Shown one piece after another: positions 35,886 through 44,670 of a DNA stretch of 64,000 bases. Location of the stretch: NCBI GenBank assembly GCA_964392985.1, contig CAYMSF010000001.1, positions 1 to 64,000 of the forward strand. The letters are read 5' to 3'. Every line of letters starts with the position of its first letter. The first letter of the stretch is position 1. The position numbers and the translations under genes were made by a program. This DNA is from CAYMSF01 sp964392985 (GTDB taxonomy: Bacteria > Verrucomicrobiota > Lentisphaeria > Victivallales > Victivallaceae). Under the pieces are notes generated by a model. It saw only the letters and a list, made by a program, of their open reading frames with translations. It searched no databases and was not told the origin of the DNA.

Positions 35886-36623
35886 ATGGCTTTCTACAAA
35901 ATGACTTTCAATCAGAAATACCGTTTTGCGACGGTTTATAATTATGGCTGCACCTTTAAATGTCCGATATGCAGTTATAAATTGCGTAGTGGTATAGCCG
36001 GTGTTCCGGGACAGTCATTTCCGCGTCCTGAAGCGTTTCCAATTCTTGCTGAATTTAAAAATGCGCTGGCGCAATTGGCGATAGACAGAGTTTTTTTTAT
36101 GGGGGGAGAACCTACGTTAGCTCCCGATTTGCCTGAATTACTGTATTTCGCAAAACATGAACTGAGACTTGAGACTGGATTGGGGCACACCAATGGTAGT
36201 CGTCTGCCGTTAGCTGACCTTGATATGGCGAATGTCGGATTAAAGACATGGGAAGAACAGTTGCATTTTAAGTTTACCGGTCGACCCAAGTCGTTGATCT
36301 ACAATAATTTCAAAGCCGCATTTCATTCAGGAATAAAAATGAAAGCAAATGTCATACTTATTCCGGGTTTGGTAGAGATTGAACAGATTACAGCTATTGC
36401 TGAGTGGTTAAGCCGGCTTTCCCCACAAATTCCTTTGCATGTAAACGGTTATATTCCAGTTCCTGGCCAACCGTTTAAAAAGCCTTCGCATATAAATGTT
36501 GCGGAAGTAGTCAATGCATGCCGCCAGTACCTTAATACGGTTGACAGTTCAAATATTTCCCCGGAAACTGCGGTTGGACTATCTGGTAGAGATGACCGTT
36601 TTGACAGTGTAACAGTTATTTAG
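35886..36623 (+). CDS. Radical SAM protein inside the transporter operon
   Basis: A 245-residue protein with AAGGA nine nt upstream. The 4Fe-4S motif CTFKCPIC (Cx3Cx2C) lies at residues 20-27, followed by the SAM-binding FFMGGEPTLAPDL near 74-86 (GGEP motif) and a shortened barrel. There is no SPASM or B12 domain. Small radical SAM enzymes of this size resemble pyruvate formate-lyase activase-like proteins. Placement between the binding protein and permease genes is unusual and suggests making or modifying the transported metallophore or a metal-dependent cofactor. Confidence 0.85.
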   Translation: MAFYKMTFNQKYRFATVYNYGCTFKCPICSYKLRSGIAGVPGQSFPRPEAFPILAEFKNALAQLAIDRVFFMGGEPTLAPDLPELLYFAKHELRLETGLGHTNGSRLPLADLDMANVGLKTWEEQLHFKFTGRPKSLIYNNFKAAFHSGIKMKANVILIPGLVEIEQITAIAEWLSRLSPQIPLHVNGYIPVPGQPFKKPSHINVAEVVNACRQYLNTVDSSNISPETAVGLSGRDDRFDSVTVI

Positions 36624-36655
36624 TTCTACTTGTAAATCACAATTATTATAATTTT

Positions 36656-37663
36656 ATGACTAAAAATTCACAACGTTCATATTTATGGCAGCTTAGTCTG
36701 CTGCTTTTTATTAGTTTCGCGGTTTTAATTCTGGCGCTTTGTTGTGGTGCAGTTAAAATTTCTATCGCTAACATTATTGAAACATTTTTAGGCTTTGACA
36801 GTGATTCAACTGTAAGCCAAATTATAATTAATACTCGTTTGCCCCGGATAATATTAGCGGGATTGGCAGGGATGGCCCTGTCATTGGCAGGGTTAGCCGC
36901 GCAAACATTATTCCGTAACCCGCTTGCCAGTCCTTATATGCTGGGAGTTTCTAACGGTTCTGCTCTTGGCGCTGTGACGGCAATGCTTATCGGCGGTATG
37001 AATGGCGCCAGTCTCACTGCATGCGGTATTTTCGGTGGTATTACGAGTTTGTTATTGATCAAATTTTTAGCTTCGCGCGCTGGAAATTTTACCAGTACCA
37101 TTTTATTGCTTGGAGTTGCTTTAAATGCGCTTTTTAGTTCACTTGTCTCTGGCATACTGTTGTTCGCCGGAGAACGGTTGCAGGGAATAGTTTTCTGGCT
37201 CATGGGTGGATTCTGGCGGGCGTCATGGTCCGCTTCAGGAATGCTGGCATTAACGACTCTGTCTGGATTGGCGGCAATGTTGATTCTTGCTCCTGCAATG
37301 AACGTATTGCTACTCGGTGATAAAACTGCAATCAGTTCAGGAATTAACTTGCGCCGTCTCCAATTGTGGTTGTTATTGATTGTGGCAATACTTTCGGCAA
37401 CAGTTGTAAGTGTCGCCGGGGTAATCGGGTTTATTGGTTTAATTGTGCCGCATTTAACCCGAATTATTTGCGGCCCTGAATTACGCAAACTGGTTCCAGT
37501 TTGTGCATTAGGAGGTGCGGTTTTGACTATTGCTGCTGACACTGTTGCGAGAACCGTGTTTTCACCAGCTGAAATCCCCGTAGGCATTATAACATCGCTA
37601 ATTGGAGCCCCAATACTTGTCTGGTTGATTTTAGCTAAAGCGCAAGGAAATTTGTGGCAATGA
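36656..37663 (+). CDS. FecCD/BtuC-type ABC transporter permease
   Basis: A 335-residue inner-membrane protein with about ten hydrophobic helices. It contains the family signatures GLAAQTLFRNPLASPYMLG near residues 80-98 and GVIGFIGLIVPHLTRI near 258-273, the loop that contacts the ATPase. It would form the channel for a chelated metal or corrinoid delivered by the 35020 protein. The ribosome site is weak; it overlaps the ATPase gene by 10 nt. Confidence 0.9.
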   Translation: MTKNSQRSYLWQLSLLLFISFAVLILALCCGAVKISIANIIETFLGFDSDSTVSQIIINTRLPRIILAGLAGMALSLAGLAAQTLFRNPLASPYMLGVSNGSALGAVTAMLIGGMNGASLTACGIFGGITSLLLIKFLASRAGNFTSTILLLGVALNALFSSLVSGILLFAGERLQGIVFWLMGGFWRASWSASGMLALTTLSGLAAMLILAPAMNVLLLGDKTAISSGINLRRLQLWLLLIVAILSATVVSVAGVIGFIGLIVPHLTRIICGPELRKLVPVCALGGAVLTIAADTVARTVFSPAEIPVGIITSLIGAPILVWLILAKAQGNLWQ

Positions 37664-38445
37664 CACTAAGGGCGGAAAATCTCTCTTTTTCATACAGGAA
37701 AAACTTACCGCAGATATTAAACCATGTCTCGATAACACTTCAGCAAGGAAAAATTGTTGGAATTTTCGGACCAAATGGTTCTGGAAAAAGCACGCTGATA
37801 AATTGTCTTGCCGGGATATTGCGTCCAGATACGGGCATGGTTTTAATAGATGAGCATCCTTTGAGTGATATTACTACGATAAGTCTGGCACAAAGGATGG
37901 CGCTTGCAGCTCAGGAGATTCCTTCAATGTTACCATTTTCTGTTGAGCAGGTACTACACCTCGGTCGTTATCCTCATCGCGGCTTCTGGCAGAACCAGAT
38001 GCACGTAGAATCCGAAAAAATAGCAAAATGTATTGAGCTAACACGTTTGGGGCATCTAATCTCTCGGCAGTATAATGAGCTTAGTGGTGGCGAGAAGCGC
38101 CGGGTGATGTATGCCCGTGCCGTTATTCAAGCCGAGCAATTTCTGCTGCTTGATGAACCCGCAGCTTATCTCGACCCGCAGCATCAGTTGGATCTCTTTG
38201 AGAGTCTCCAAACTCTTGCCGCATCTGGTATAGGCATTTTGATTACCAGTCATGACTTGTATGTTGCACCGCTTTACCTGGACTTTGCGATTTTGATGCA
38301 TAACGGTAGAATTATTGCCAGCGGTCTACCAGCGTCAGTGCTTTCTTCTGAAAATATTAATATCGCCTTCAATCGTTCAATCAGTATTTCATGGAAATAT
38401 CCAAATCAAATAAATGTTGAAATTGGGGGGCAATCCTTTGACTAA
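37654..38445 (+). CDS. ABC transporter ATPase (FecE/BtuD type)
   Basis: A 263-residue ATPase with Walker A GPNGSGKS near residue 39, signature LSGGEKRR near 140, and Walker B FLLLDEPAAYLDP near 163. It starts at GTG 37654 (AAGGA five nt upstream) or ATG 37660 within the permease gene. It energises uptake through the 36656 permease. It completes a three-part importer with the 35020 binding protein. Confidence 0.92.
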   Translation: MAMTLRAENLSFSYRKNLPQILNHVSITLQQGKIVGIFGPNGSGKSTLINCLAGILRPDTGMVLIDEHPLSDITTISLAQRMALAAQEIPSMLPFSVEQVLHLGRYPHRGFWQNQMHVESEKIAKCIELTRLGHLISRQYNELSGGEKRRVMYARAVIQAEQFLLLDEPAAYLDPQHQLDLFESLQTLAASGIGILITSHDLYVAPLYLDFAILMHNGRIIASGLPASVLSSENINIAFNRSISISWKYPNQINVEIGGQSFD

Positions 38446-38530
38446 TGTGCATTTAGTGTATCAATATTTGTATATTTATTTGAAAAGATTATGATTTAAT
38501 GATATCGTAAATTTCAGTGTAATCGGAGAC

Positions 38531-38890
38531 TTGAGATTGGTTATTAATTTTAAAACAATCAGAGATTCGGCATTCGCAATTGCTTTGTCAGTGATGTTAT
38601 TTTCCGAATTTCTGCATCCTGCGTTTCATAATCATGATTCCCATTCCAGTCAAGGAACCAGGTATTTTACGGTTTCTTCGCAATTTGTGAATCATGTTGA
38701 CGCAGAGGTCGGACATATCAAAGGCGCTTGCCCTATATGTTCCTATGTATTTCTCAAGTATTACGCCAATGATTCAACATTGATTGTTTTGTCTGGTTTT
38801 CCGGATGTTACGCAATCAATGCCTATGGATTTTATTTATTTTGAAACACATCTAGCCTGCTTCCCGCGTGGACCACCTTTTTATTCCTGA
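38531..38890 (+). CDS. Small His-rich, CPIC-containing exported or membrane protein
   Basis: A 119-residue product, start TTG at 38531 or 38537 after GGAG. A hydrophobic N-terminus (FAIALSVMLFSEFL) is followed by a histidine-rich patch HPAFHNHDSH and a CPICSY pair near residue 76. The pattern resembles DUF2946-like periplasmic metal-associated proteins. It follows the ATPase gene by 85 nt; it is probably a metal-binding accessory of the transporter. The family assignment is tentative. Confidence 0.55.
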   Translation: MRLVINFKTIRDSAFAIALSVMLFSEFLHPAFHNHDSHSSQGTRYFTVSSQFVNHVDAEVGHIKGACPICSYVFLKYYANDSTLIVLSGFPDVTQSMPMDFIYFETHLACFPRGPPFYS

Positions 38891-39000
38891 TTCCACAATA
38901 GTTTAGCCTTAAGTTTGTCATCTGTGATTGAATGATGATGTTATCAATCATAGTATCGAGTCTTCTTTCATTCAACATGTTATTTTTCAGGAAAAAAATT

Positions 39001-39702
39001 ATGAAAAGTATTAATAAATTTACACTCATTGAACTCCTCGTAGTGATAGCGATCATCGCGATCCTCGCAGGAATGTTATTGCCGGCACTAAACAGTGCAC
39101 GTGAAAAAGCACGGGCTACGCAGTGCATGAATAATCTTAAACAATGCGGATTGGCCTTTGCCGGTTATGGTAATGACTGGCAATCATTCTTCCCCCCGAT
39201 TCATCATGGAGGTGCATGGGGCGAGGAAGGCATTTCTGGTGAACCAAATCCGGTTAAATGGTTTGAATACCTTTATCCGTTCGGCATGAAACGTAATTTT
39301 TTGTTGTGTCCTGGCGATCCTGCAGTACGTTCAGGATTTGATGCCGATTTTGACAAGCGTGAAAGTTATACATTTAATTGTATGTTTGGTTATGATAAAA
39401 AGAGCAGCCAGTTAAAAAAATCTTCGCGGAATATCATTGTTGGTGAACGCGGCGGCGAAGATCTGCCTGCCGGCACAGAGAGAGATGAAGCACTTGATCA
39501 CGAGGGGTATGATGGCTATATGAATGTTACCGAATGGGAAAATACCATGGCGAAGACCCGGCACAAAGATATATCAAATTATCTATTTGTTGACGGTCAT
39601 GCCACGGCGCAAAAATTCAATGAAACAGTTGGCGATAAAACCGAAGCTCAGAATATGCATTTCGTAAAAGAGTTTAAGGATATTTATTATGTAGGACCAT
39701 AG
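39001..39702 (+). CDS. Type II/IV pseudopilin-like protein (second copy)
   Basis: The start is placed at 39001, giving the short leader MKSINK before FTLIELLVVIAIIAILAG; upstream in-frame Met codons would spoil the leader. The 233-residue protein has the LPALNSAREKARATQCMNNLKQ helix and the C-terminal YLFVDGHATAQKF (H-x-DG region) typical of Lentisphaerota pseudopilins. It lies just downstream of the metal transporter and His-rich gene, so pseudopilins bracket that locus. Function is unknown. Confidence 0.88.
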   Translation: MKSINKFTLIELLVVIAIIAILAGMLLPALNSAREKARATQCMNNLKQCGLAFAGYGNDWQSFFPPIHHGGAWGEEGISGEPNPVKWFEYLYPFGMKRNFLLCPGDPAVRSGFDADFDKRESYTFNCMFGYDKKSSQLKKSSRNIIVGERGGEDLPAGTERDEALDHEGYDGYMNVTEWENTMAKTRHKDISNYLFVDGHATAQKFNETVGDKTEAQNMHFVKEFKDIYYVGP

Positions 39703-39749
39703 AGGAAACGGGAAAGTCATTTGTTTATGCTCCATCCGTTATTTTTTTG

Positions 39750-39772
39750 CACAACCGGTTCTGCCGGTTGTG
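39750..39772 (+). repeat. Perfect hairpin without a downstream U tract
   Basis: CACAACCGG and CCGGTTGTG pair over 9 bp around TTCTG. The T run lies upstream (39742-39748) on the plus strand, so it is not a canonical terminator in either direction. It may still mark the 3' end of the pseudopilin transcript. The rest of 39703-40016 holds no gene. Confidence 0.4.
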
Positions 39773-39953
39773 TGAAATTATTATGCTGCGTATTATCAGA
39801 AAACATCATGGTCATTTAAGTGAACATATTGTTGTATTCCGGCTATTTTTAATTCATATTTCCACTTTTTACCGATAGCATCATCTAAGAAAAGCTTAAG
39901 AACGGTTGCAGATTTGGATTTGAGGCTTGAAAAGAGGCGCTTTTTCAGTAGAT

Positions 39954-39980
39954 TATATGCAATGAATTTGATTGCATATA
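39954..39980 (+). promoter_or_regulatory. Perfect 10-bp inverted repeat upstream of the UDP-sugar pyrophosphorylase gene
   Basis: TATATGCAAT and ATTGCATATA are perfect inverted repeats with a 7-nt spacer, ending 36 nt before the 40017 start. A promoter-like TTGAAA (39927-39932) with GATTAT 18 bp later overlaps its left arm. It could be an operator or a 5'-UTR hairpin for the cell-wall operon. Confidence 0.45.
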
Positions 39981-40016
39981 AACATTTAATCAAGAAGTAA
40001 GGTAAAGCAGGTAAAA

Positions 40017-41441
40017 ATGTATCAGGAATTATATGATAAGTTATCTCAATATAACCAGCAGCATCTGTTGAAATTCTGGCATGAATTAGATTCCAACAGT
40101 CAGGAACAACTTAGCAGTCAGTTGAAAGCTATTGACTGGGACAGTCTTTTAGAACAGACTAAGGAATATGTATTAAGCAAACCATCTCTCAATGTTCCTC
40201 ATAATTTAGAGCCGGCGCCATATTTCCCGGCGGTGGCAAAAAATGAACAACAGGTTGAATTGTACCATCGTGCTTTGGCAAAAGGACATGAATTACTTTT
40301 GGGGGGCAAGGTTGCGGCATTGACCGTAGCTGGCGGACAGGGATCGCGATTGGGTTTTGACGGTCCGAAGGGAACTTATCCGATTACTCCAGTAAAAAAT
40401 AAGACGTTGTTTCAGTATTTCGCGGAATCTATTCTACGGCTTAATTCCAAGTATGATCAGGAGTTACAGTGGTACATCATGACCAGTAAACTCAATGATC
40501 TGGCAACCAAGGATTTTTTTGAAGCTCATGATTTTTTCGGTATTAATCCTGATAAAGTAATATTTTTTACTCAAGGCGTGATGCCTGCAATCGGCTATGA
40601 TGGTAAATTGTTGCTCGCGGCGAAGGACTCGCTCGCGTTGGCACCGGATGGACACGGCGGAACACTCCTGGCATTAAAACGTTCCGGTGCACTTGGCCGG
40701 ATGAGGGCGGACGGGATTGATTACATCTCCTATTTTCAGGTGGATAATCCGCTGGTTTCAATTGTTAACCCGCTCTTTCTTGGTCTGCATGCTTTGCAGG
40801 AATCTGAAATGAGCGCAATCATGTTGGCGAAAACTGAACCGTTCGAAAAACTCGGGAATTTCTGTGTCTCCGACGGTAAAACACAAATTATCGAATATAG
40901 CGATCTGCCGGAAGAGCTTGCGATAAAACGCAATCCTGACGGCAGTTTGAAATTTATTGCGGGAAGTCCGGCTATTCATATTATCAGCCGTAAATTTGTT
41001 GAAAAGCTTACGGCGTCCGGACGCTTGGACATGCCGTGGCACCGTGCCGATAAAAAAGTGCCATATCTGGATGATAATGGCAAAATTGTTTCTCCGGAAA
41101 TGCCGAATGCCATCAAGCTTGAATCATTTATTTTTGATGCATTGCCGTTGGCATCAAAAACGATGATACTCGAGGCAGATCGCCGCGAAGAATTCGCCCC
41201 GACAAAAAATAAAACCGGTGTTGATTCAGTCGAAAGTTGTCAGGCAATGCTTATTGACCGGGATGCAAGACGTCTGGAGCGTGCCGGGGTTACTGTTCCT
41301 CGGGATAATTCCGGCAACCCTGCCGTCATGATTGAACTCTGTCCCCGGGTGGTCATTGATGATGAAGATGCCGTTGCGTATTGCCGCACCCATGAAATTA
41401 AATCCATCAATCCAGAACAGAGCAAAATCTATTTGTCATGA
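40017..41441 (+). CDS. UDPGP-type UDP-sugar pyrophosphorylase (UAP1/AGX-like)
   Basis: A 474-residue enzyme of the eukaryotic-type UDPGP family. It carries the nucleotide-binding signature LTVAGGQGSRLGFDGPKGTYPI (residues about 101-122), YFQVDNPLVSIVNPLFLG near 240-257 and PNAIKLESFIFD near 363. It would make UDP-GlcNAc or a similar UDP-sugar from UTP and sugar 1-phosphate. Most bacteria use GlmU for this; a UAP-type enzyme directly upstream of ftsW and murG suggests it feeds peptidoglycan precursors. UDP-glucose synthesis is the alternative. Confidence 0.88.
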   Translation: MYQELYDKLSQYNQQHLLKFWHELDSNSQEQLSSQLKAIDWDSLLEQTKEYVLSKPSLNVPHNLEPAPYFPAVAKNEQQVELYHRALAKGHELLLGGKVAALTVAGGQGSRLGFDGPKGTYPITPVKNKTLFQYFAESILRLNSKYDQELQWYIMTSKLNDLATKDFFEAHDFFGINPDKVIFFTQGVMPAIGYDGKLLLAAKDSLALAPDGHGGTLLALKRSGALGRMRADGIDYISYFQVDNPLVSIVNPLFLGLHALQESEMSAIMLAKTEPFEKLGNFCVSDGKTQIIEYSDLPEELAIKRNPDGSLKFIAGSPAIHIISRKFVEKLTASGRLDMPWHRADKKVPYLDDNGKIVSPEMPNAIKLESFIFDALPLASKTMILEADRREEFAPTKNKTGVDSVESCQAMLIDRDARRLERAGVTVPRDNSGNPAVMIELCPRVVIDDEDAVAYCRTHEIKSINPEQSKIYLS

Positions 41442-41761
41442 TTAGAATTATCAAAATAGCCATTGAAGATATTTTAAATGATGCCGGCAGCTGTTCTGCC
41501 AGAATTAATCGAGCATGTCGCCGTGGCAAACCGATGCAAGTTAGCGGTATCTGCTCCAATGCAGAAATTCTTTACGTTATTCTTGAGGAAAGAGAATCGG
41601 TTTCCAAACAATACCGGATCGCGCCGCTGGCAGAATTTGATGATGCTATCATTGCATCAATTCGTTCCCGTTACGATGCCGGATTTACTACTGTTGGCAG
41701 TTTTATCGCGTCGGAAACGGCTTGGGCACTGTTCGCCCGTCCCGTTCGTGGAGTAAGATAA
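41438..41761 (+). CDS. Small protein of unknown function in the ftsW-murG operon
   Basis: A 107-residue product overlapping the pyrophosphorylase stop by 4 nt (ATGA) and ending 2 nt before the ftsW start. It has an N-terminal helix (IRIIKIAIEDILNDAG), a central basic CRRGKPMQVSGIC, then alternating strands and helices. I recognise no domain and no signal peptide. The tight packing supports it being a real gene; a role in wall synthesis is positional inference. Confidence 0.6.
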   Translation: MIRIIKIAIEDILNDAGSCSARINRACRRGKPMQVSGICSNAEILYVILEERESVSKQYRIAPLAEFDDAIIASIRSRYDAGFTTVGSFIASETAWALFARPVRGVR

Positions 41762-41763
41762 GT

Positions 41764-42984
41764 ATGAAAAAGATACTCAACGCTGACAGTACCGTTGAAA
41801 TATATGATGAACATCAAGGACAGAAATCGCTAACTTACGCGTCATTGCTGATAATTGTAGTTGCAATACTGCTGCTGTTCGGCTTGACTATGCTCTACTC
41901 CACTTCTTATGGCATTGCCGGGACAAAATACTTCTACAATCAGTTGACTTGGGCAGGCGTTGGCTTTATTGCCGGCGGTGTGGTGCTTTTAGTCGGTCAC
42001 AGGCGGCTGTGTGAATATGCTATGTTCTGGATTATCGGCGTTACGATTTTGCTCATTATTGCTGATTTTTGTTTTCCTGCAATCAAGGGTGCGCACCGCT
42101 GGATCAGGATCAATGCCGGCGGTTTTCCTTTAAGTATCCAGCCTTCTGAGTTCGCAAAACTGGCTATAGCAATTTACATTGCAAAATTTTGTGCCGACAA
42201 TGTCCGGTTTATGAACAGTCTTTTTTCAAAAGAGACACCGGCAAGGGCAGCCATTCCCTGTTTTATCGTGATGTTTTTTGTTCTCTATGGCAAGGATTTG
42301 GGAACGACAGTATTACTTGCAACCGTAATTCTGATTGTGATGTTTGTCGCCGGATTGCGCCTTTCGGTAGTACTTGCGCCAATTTTACTTTTCGGACCGG
42401 TGATTTTTATTTTTATCAAGAAATTTGATGCGGAACGCTGGTCCAGAATGACTTCATTTATGAATCCCGAAGTAAGTCAGCAAACGGATGGCTACCAACT
42501 ATGGAATTCACTTCTTGCACTTGGTTCCGGCAACTGGTTTGGTATCGGGTTTATGGAAAGCAGACTCAAGGCAAAGTATCTGCCTGAATCTCATACAGAC
42601 TTTATCCTTTCGATTGTTGGTGAGGAACTTGGTTTCTTTTCGCTTTGTCTGGTAATTGTTGCATACATTATGTTTATGTATTTGAGTGTGAAAATCAGCG
42701 TTAATTCCCGCACCCGGCTGGGAATGCTGCTCGGTTTGGCGATAACAGCGATGATTACTCTTCAATCAATCATCAATATCGGCGTTGTTTCCGGTGCTGT
42801 TCCGACCAAGGGTATGCCTGCTCCATTTATCAGTTATGGCGGCAGTAATATGTTGATGTGTATGATCAGTGTCGGCATATTGCTGAATATCGCATTCGAA
42901 ACGGTAAAGCCGGGATTTAATGACGAAATTATTAAATCATTTACTGATAAATTTGCGTTTGTCACCCGGTTATGGAAAAAATAA
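41764..42984 (+). CDS. ftsW: FtsW/RodA (SEDS) family cell-division protein
   Basis: Start placed at 41764 with GGAG upstream and directly after the preceding stop; a longer reading overlaps it. The 406-residue protein has about ten membrane helices, with SEDS signatures GAHRWIRI near residue 110, QPSEFAKLA near 127, HTDFILSIVGEELGF near 278 and GMPAPFISYGGSNM near 354. SEDS proteins polymerise lipid II at the septum with a partner PBP. The gene precedes murG by a 13-nt overlap. ftsW is favoured over rodA by this neighbour. Confidence 0.9.
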   Translation: MKKILNADSTVEIYDEHQGQKSLTYASLLIIVVAILLLFGLTMLYSTSYGIAGTKYFYNQLTWAGVGFIAGGVVLLVGHRRLCEYAMFWIIGVTILLIIADFCFPAIKGAHRWIRINAGGFPLSIQPSEFAKLAIAIYIAKFCADNVRFMNSLFSKETPARAAIPCFIVMFFVLYGKDLGTTVLLATVILIVMFVAGLRLSVVLAPILLFGPVIFIFIKKFDAERWSRMTSFMNPEVSQQTDGYQLWNSLLALGSGNWFGIGFMESRLKAKYLPESHTDFILSIVGEELGFFSLCLVIVAYIMFMYLSVKISVNSRTRLGMLLGLAITAMITLQSIINIGVVSGAVPTKGMPAPFISYGGSNMLMCMISVGILLNIAFETVKPGFNDEIIKSFTDKFAFVTRLWKK

Positions 42985-44111
42985 AGATGAAGACTTACAA
43001 TAAACTGAAGCGTCTGGCAATCACTTGCGGTGGTACCGGCGGACATTTCTTCCCCGGACTGAGTATTGCCAGAGAATTTAAAAAGTCAGGCGGAGAAGTG
43101 TTACTTGTTCTTAGCGGAAAAAATTCTTCGGAACAGGCTGACATTGCCGCTTTGAATGGTATTGAGTCAATAAAACTGACTGCGTCGCCACGACCGGAAA
43201 GTATCAGTGGAGCTTATAAATTCATTTGCGACTCCTGTTCAGGAACCTTGAGTGGTCGCCGGAAATTGAAAGATTTTCGTCCCGATGCGCTACTGGCCAT
43301 GGGAAGTTTTACTTCCACCCCCGCCGCCGTTGGCGCGATTACTCTTGGAATTCCACTTTTTCTGCATGATGGCAATGCCCGTATCGGCAAGGCTAATCGC
43401 CTGTTAAGTCGCTGGGCAAGACGACTGGGCGCCGGTTTTCCGCCGGTAAACCCTGAACAATTGCGTTGCCCTTATGTTTTTACCGGTATGCCGGTGCGTA
43501 CCGAATTACTGGATTGTACTCTTGATAAAAAAACGGCAACGCTTGAGATAAATCAGAAATTCGGTTCAATTCTGGACCCGGAGTTGCCGTCGATGCTCAT
43601 TTTCGGCGGCAGTCAAGGTGCGGAGATTTTCAACCGAACACTCCCGGAAGTTTTATTAGCGGCTTCAAACCGGCAATTCCAGATTATTCACCTTACCGGT
43701 CATGGCAAGTTTGAAGCAGTAAGCCGTGCGTATCAAGATGCTTTTTTTCCGGTTTTGACATTGCCGGCATCAAATGAAATGAATCTTTTTTATCAAGCAG
43801 CGGATGTGGTTTTCTGCCGTTCCGGCGGCAGTACGATTGCCGAGCTTACCCTGTTTGGAAAATTTGCATTTCTAGTGCCATATCCGTTTGCAGCGGAAAA
43901 TCATCAATACTTCAATGCCAAATATATGGCAAATTCAGGCGCTGCCGAAATTATTGAAAATAGTCAGTGTAACAAGGAAAATATCACTGCCATTATCGAA
44001 CGGTGGCTGGCTGAACCGCAAAAGTTCAGTTCAGAAGGGACGAAAGGAAAAATACTCGGACGTCCTGATGCAGCAATAGATATATTGTCCTTGATTAACG
44101 ATAATATTTAA
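42972..44111 (+). CDS. murG: MurG, UDP-GlcNAc:lipid I N-acetylglucosaminyltransferase
   Basis: A 379-residue GT-B enzyme with the N-terminal glycine motif TCGGTGGHFFPGLSIA, a second Gly-rich LIFGGSQGAEIFNR near residue 212, and the UDP-GlcNAc-binding VVFCRSGGSTIAELTLFGK near 277-295. It makes lipid II from lipid I on the inner face of the membrane, using the sugar nucleotide that the first gene of this operon may supply. Start at 42972 or the second Met at 42987; it overlaps ftsW. Confidence 0.92.
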   Translation: MEKIKMKTYNKLKRLAITCGGTGGHFFPGLSIAREFKKSGGEVLLVLSGKNSSEQADIAALNGIESIKLTASPRPESISGAYKFICDSCSGTLSGRRKLKDFRPDALLAMGSFTSTPAAVGAITLGIPLFLHDGNARIGKANRLLSRWARRLGAGFPPVNPEQLRCPYVFTGMPVRTELLDCTLDKKTATLEINQKFGSILDPELPSMLIFGGSQGAEIFNRTLPEVLLAASNRQFQIIHLTGHGKFEAVSRAYQDAFFPVLTLPASNEMNLFYQAADVVFCRSGGSTIAELTLFGKFAFLVPYPFAAENHQYFNAKYMANSGAAEIIENSQCNKENITAIIERWLAEPQKFSSEGTKGKILGRPDAAIDILSLINDNI

Positions 44112-44144
44112 ATGCGTAATCCCAATATCGCGGGAGGATAATCC

Positions 44145-44663
44145 ATGGATGACCGCGAATTATGTAATATACCGGTCGAATTGCGTAACTCATGGCTGGA
44201 AATGTCTGATGAAGCATTTTCCGCTATCTCCAGACTTGAAATGTTCAAAGGTTCTGGCAGAGGCGGGCAGAAACGCAACAAAACCTCCACCGCAATAAGA
44301 ATCGTTCATCTACCCACTGGAATCTGCACAACCGATTGTTCTGAACGCAGTCAGTTGCAGAACCGGCGCAATGCTTTGAAAAAACTGCGTTTGGTCATTG
44401 CATTGTCGGTGCGTTCAAATCCCCCTGCAGTAATGCAAAATCTGGAAACAGGCTTGAATAACCGGGATTACCCGCTGTGGTTGGCTCAAATAATGGATTT
44501 ACTGCATGAACGCGGTTACCATATCAAGGATACTGCGGAAACGTTGGGCGTCAGTACTGCCAGACTTATTAAGCTGCTTTATCGTGATCCGCAATTATGG
44601 CAGGCGGTAAATCATGCCAGACAGCGGTTGAACCTGCAACCATTGCATAAACCTTTGGCCTGA
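44145..44663 (+). CDS. Peptide chain release factor-like protein (GGQ domain)
   Basis: A 172-residue protein with the class I release-factor catalytic loop GSGRGGQKRNKTSTAIRI near residues 38-55 (GGQ intact), followed by LPTGI. It lacks the stop-codon recognition domain of RF1/RF2. The C-terminal 70 residues are helical (ETLGVSTARLIKLLYRDPQLW). The GGQ motif hydrolyses peptidyl-tRNA, so a ribosome rescue or release role like ArfB/PrfH is likely, but the C-terminal half is different from ArfB's basic tail. Its stop is 7 nt from the convergent kinase gene. Confidence 0.82.
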   Translation: MDDRELCNIPVELRNSWLEMSDEAFSAISRLEMFKGSGRGGQKRNKTSTAIRIVHLPTGICTTDCSERSQLQNRRNALKKLRLVIALSVRSNPPAVMQNLETGLNNRDYPLWLAQIMDLLHERGYHIKDTAETLGVSTARLIKLLYRDPQLWQAVNHARQRLNLQPLHKPLA

Positions 44664-44670
44664 TACCGTA

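Noticed and set aside
39750..39772. Rho-independent terminator
   Set aside because: The stem is perfect but the T tract is upstream on the plus strand and reads as an A tract on the minus strand.
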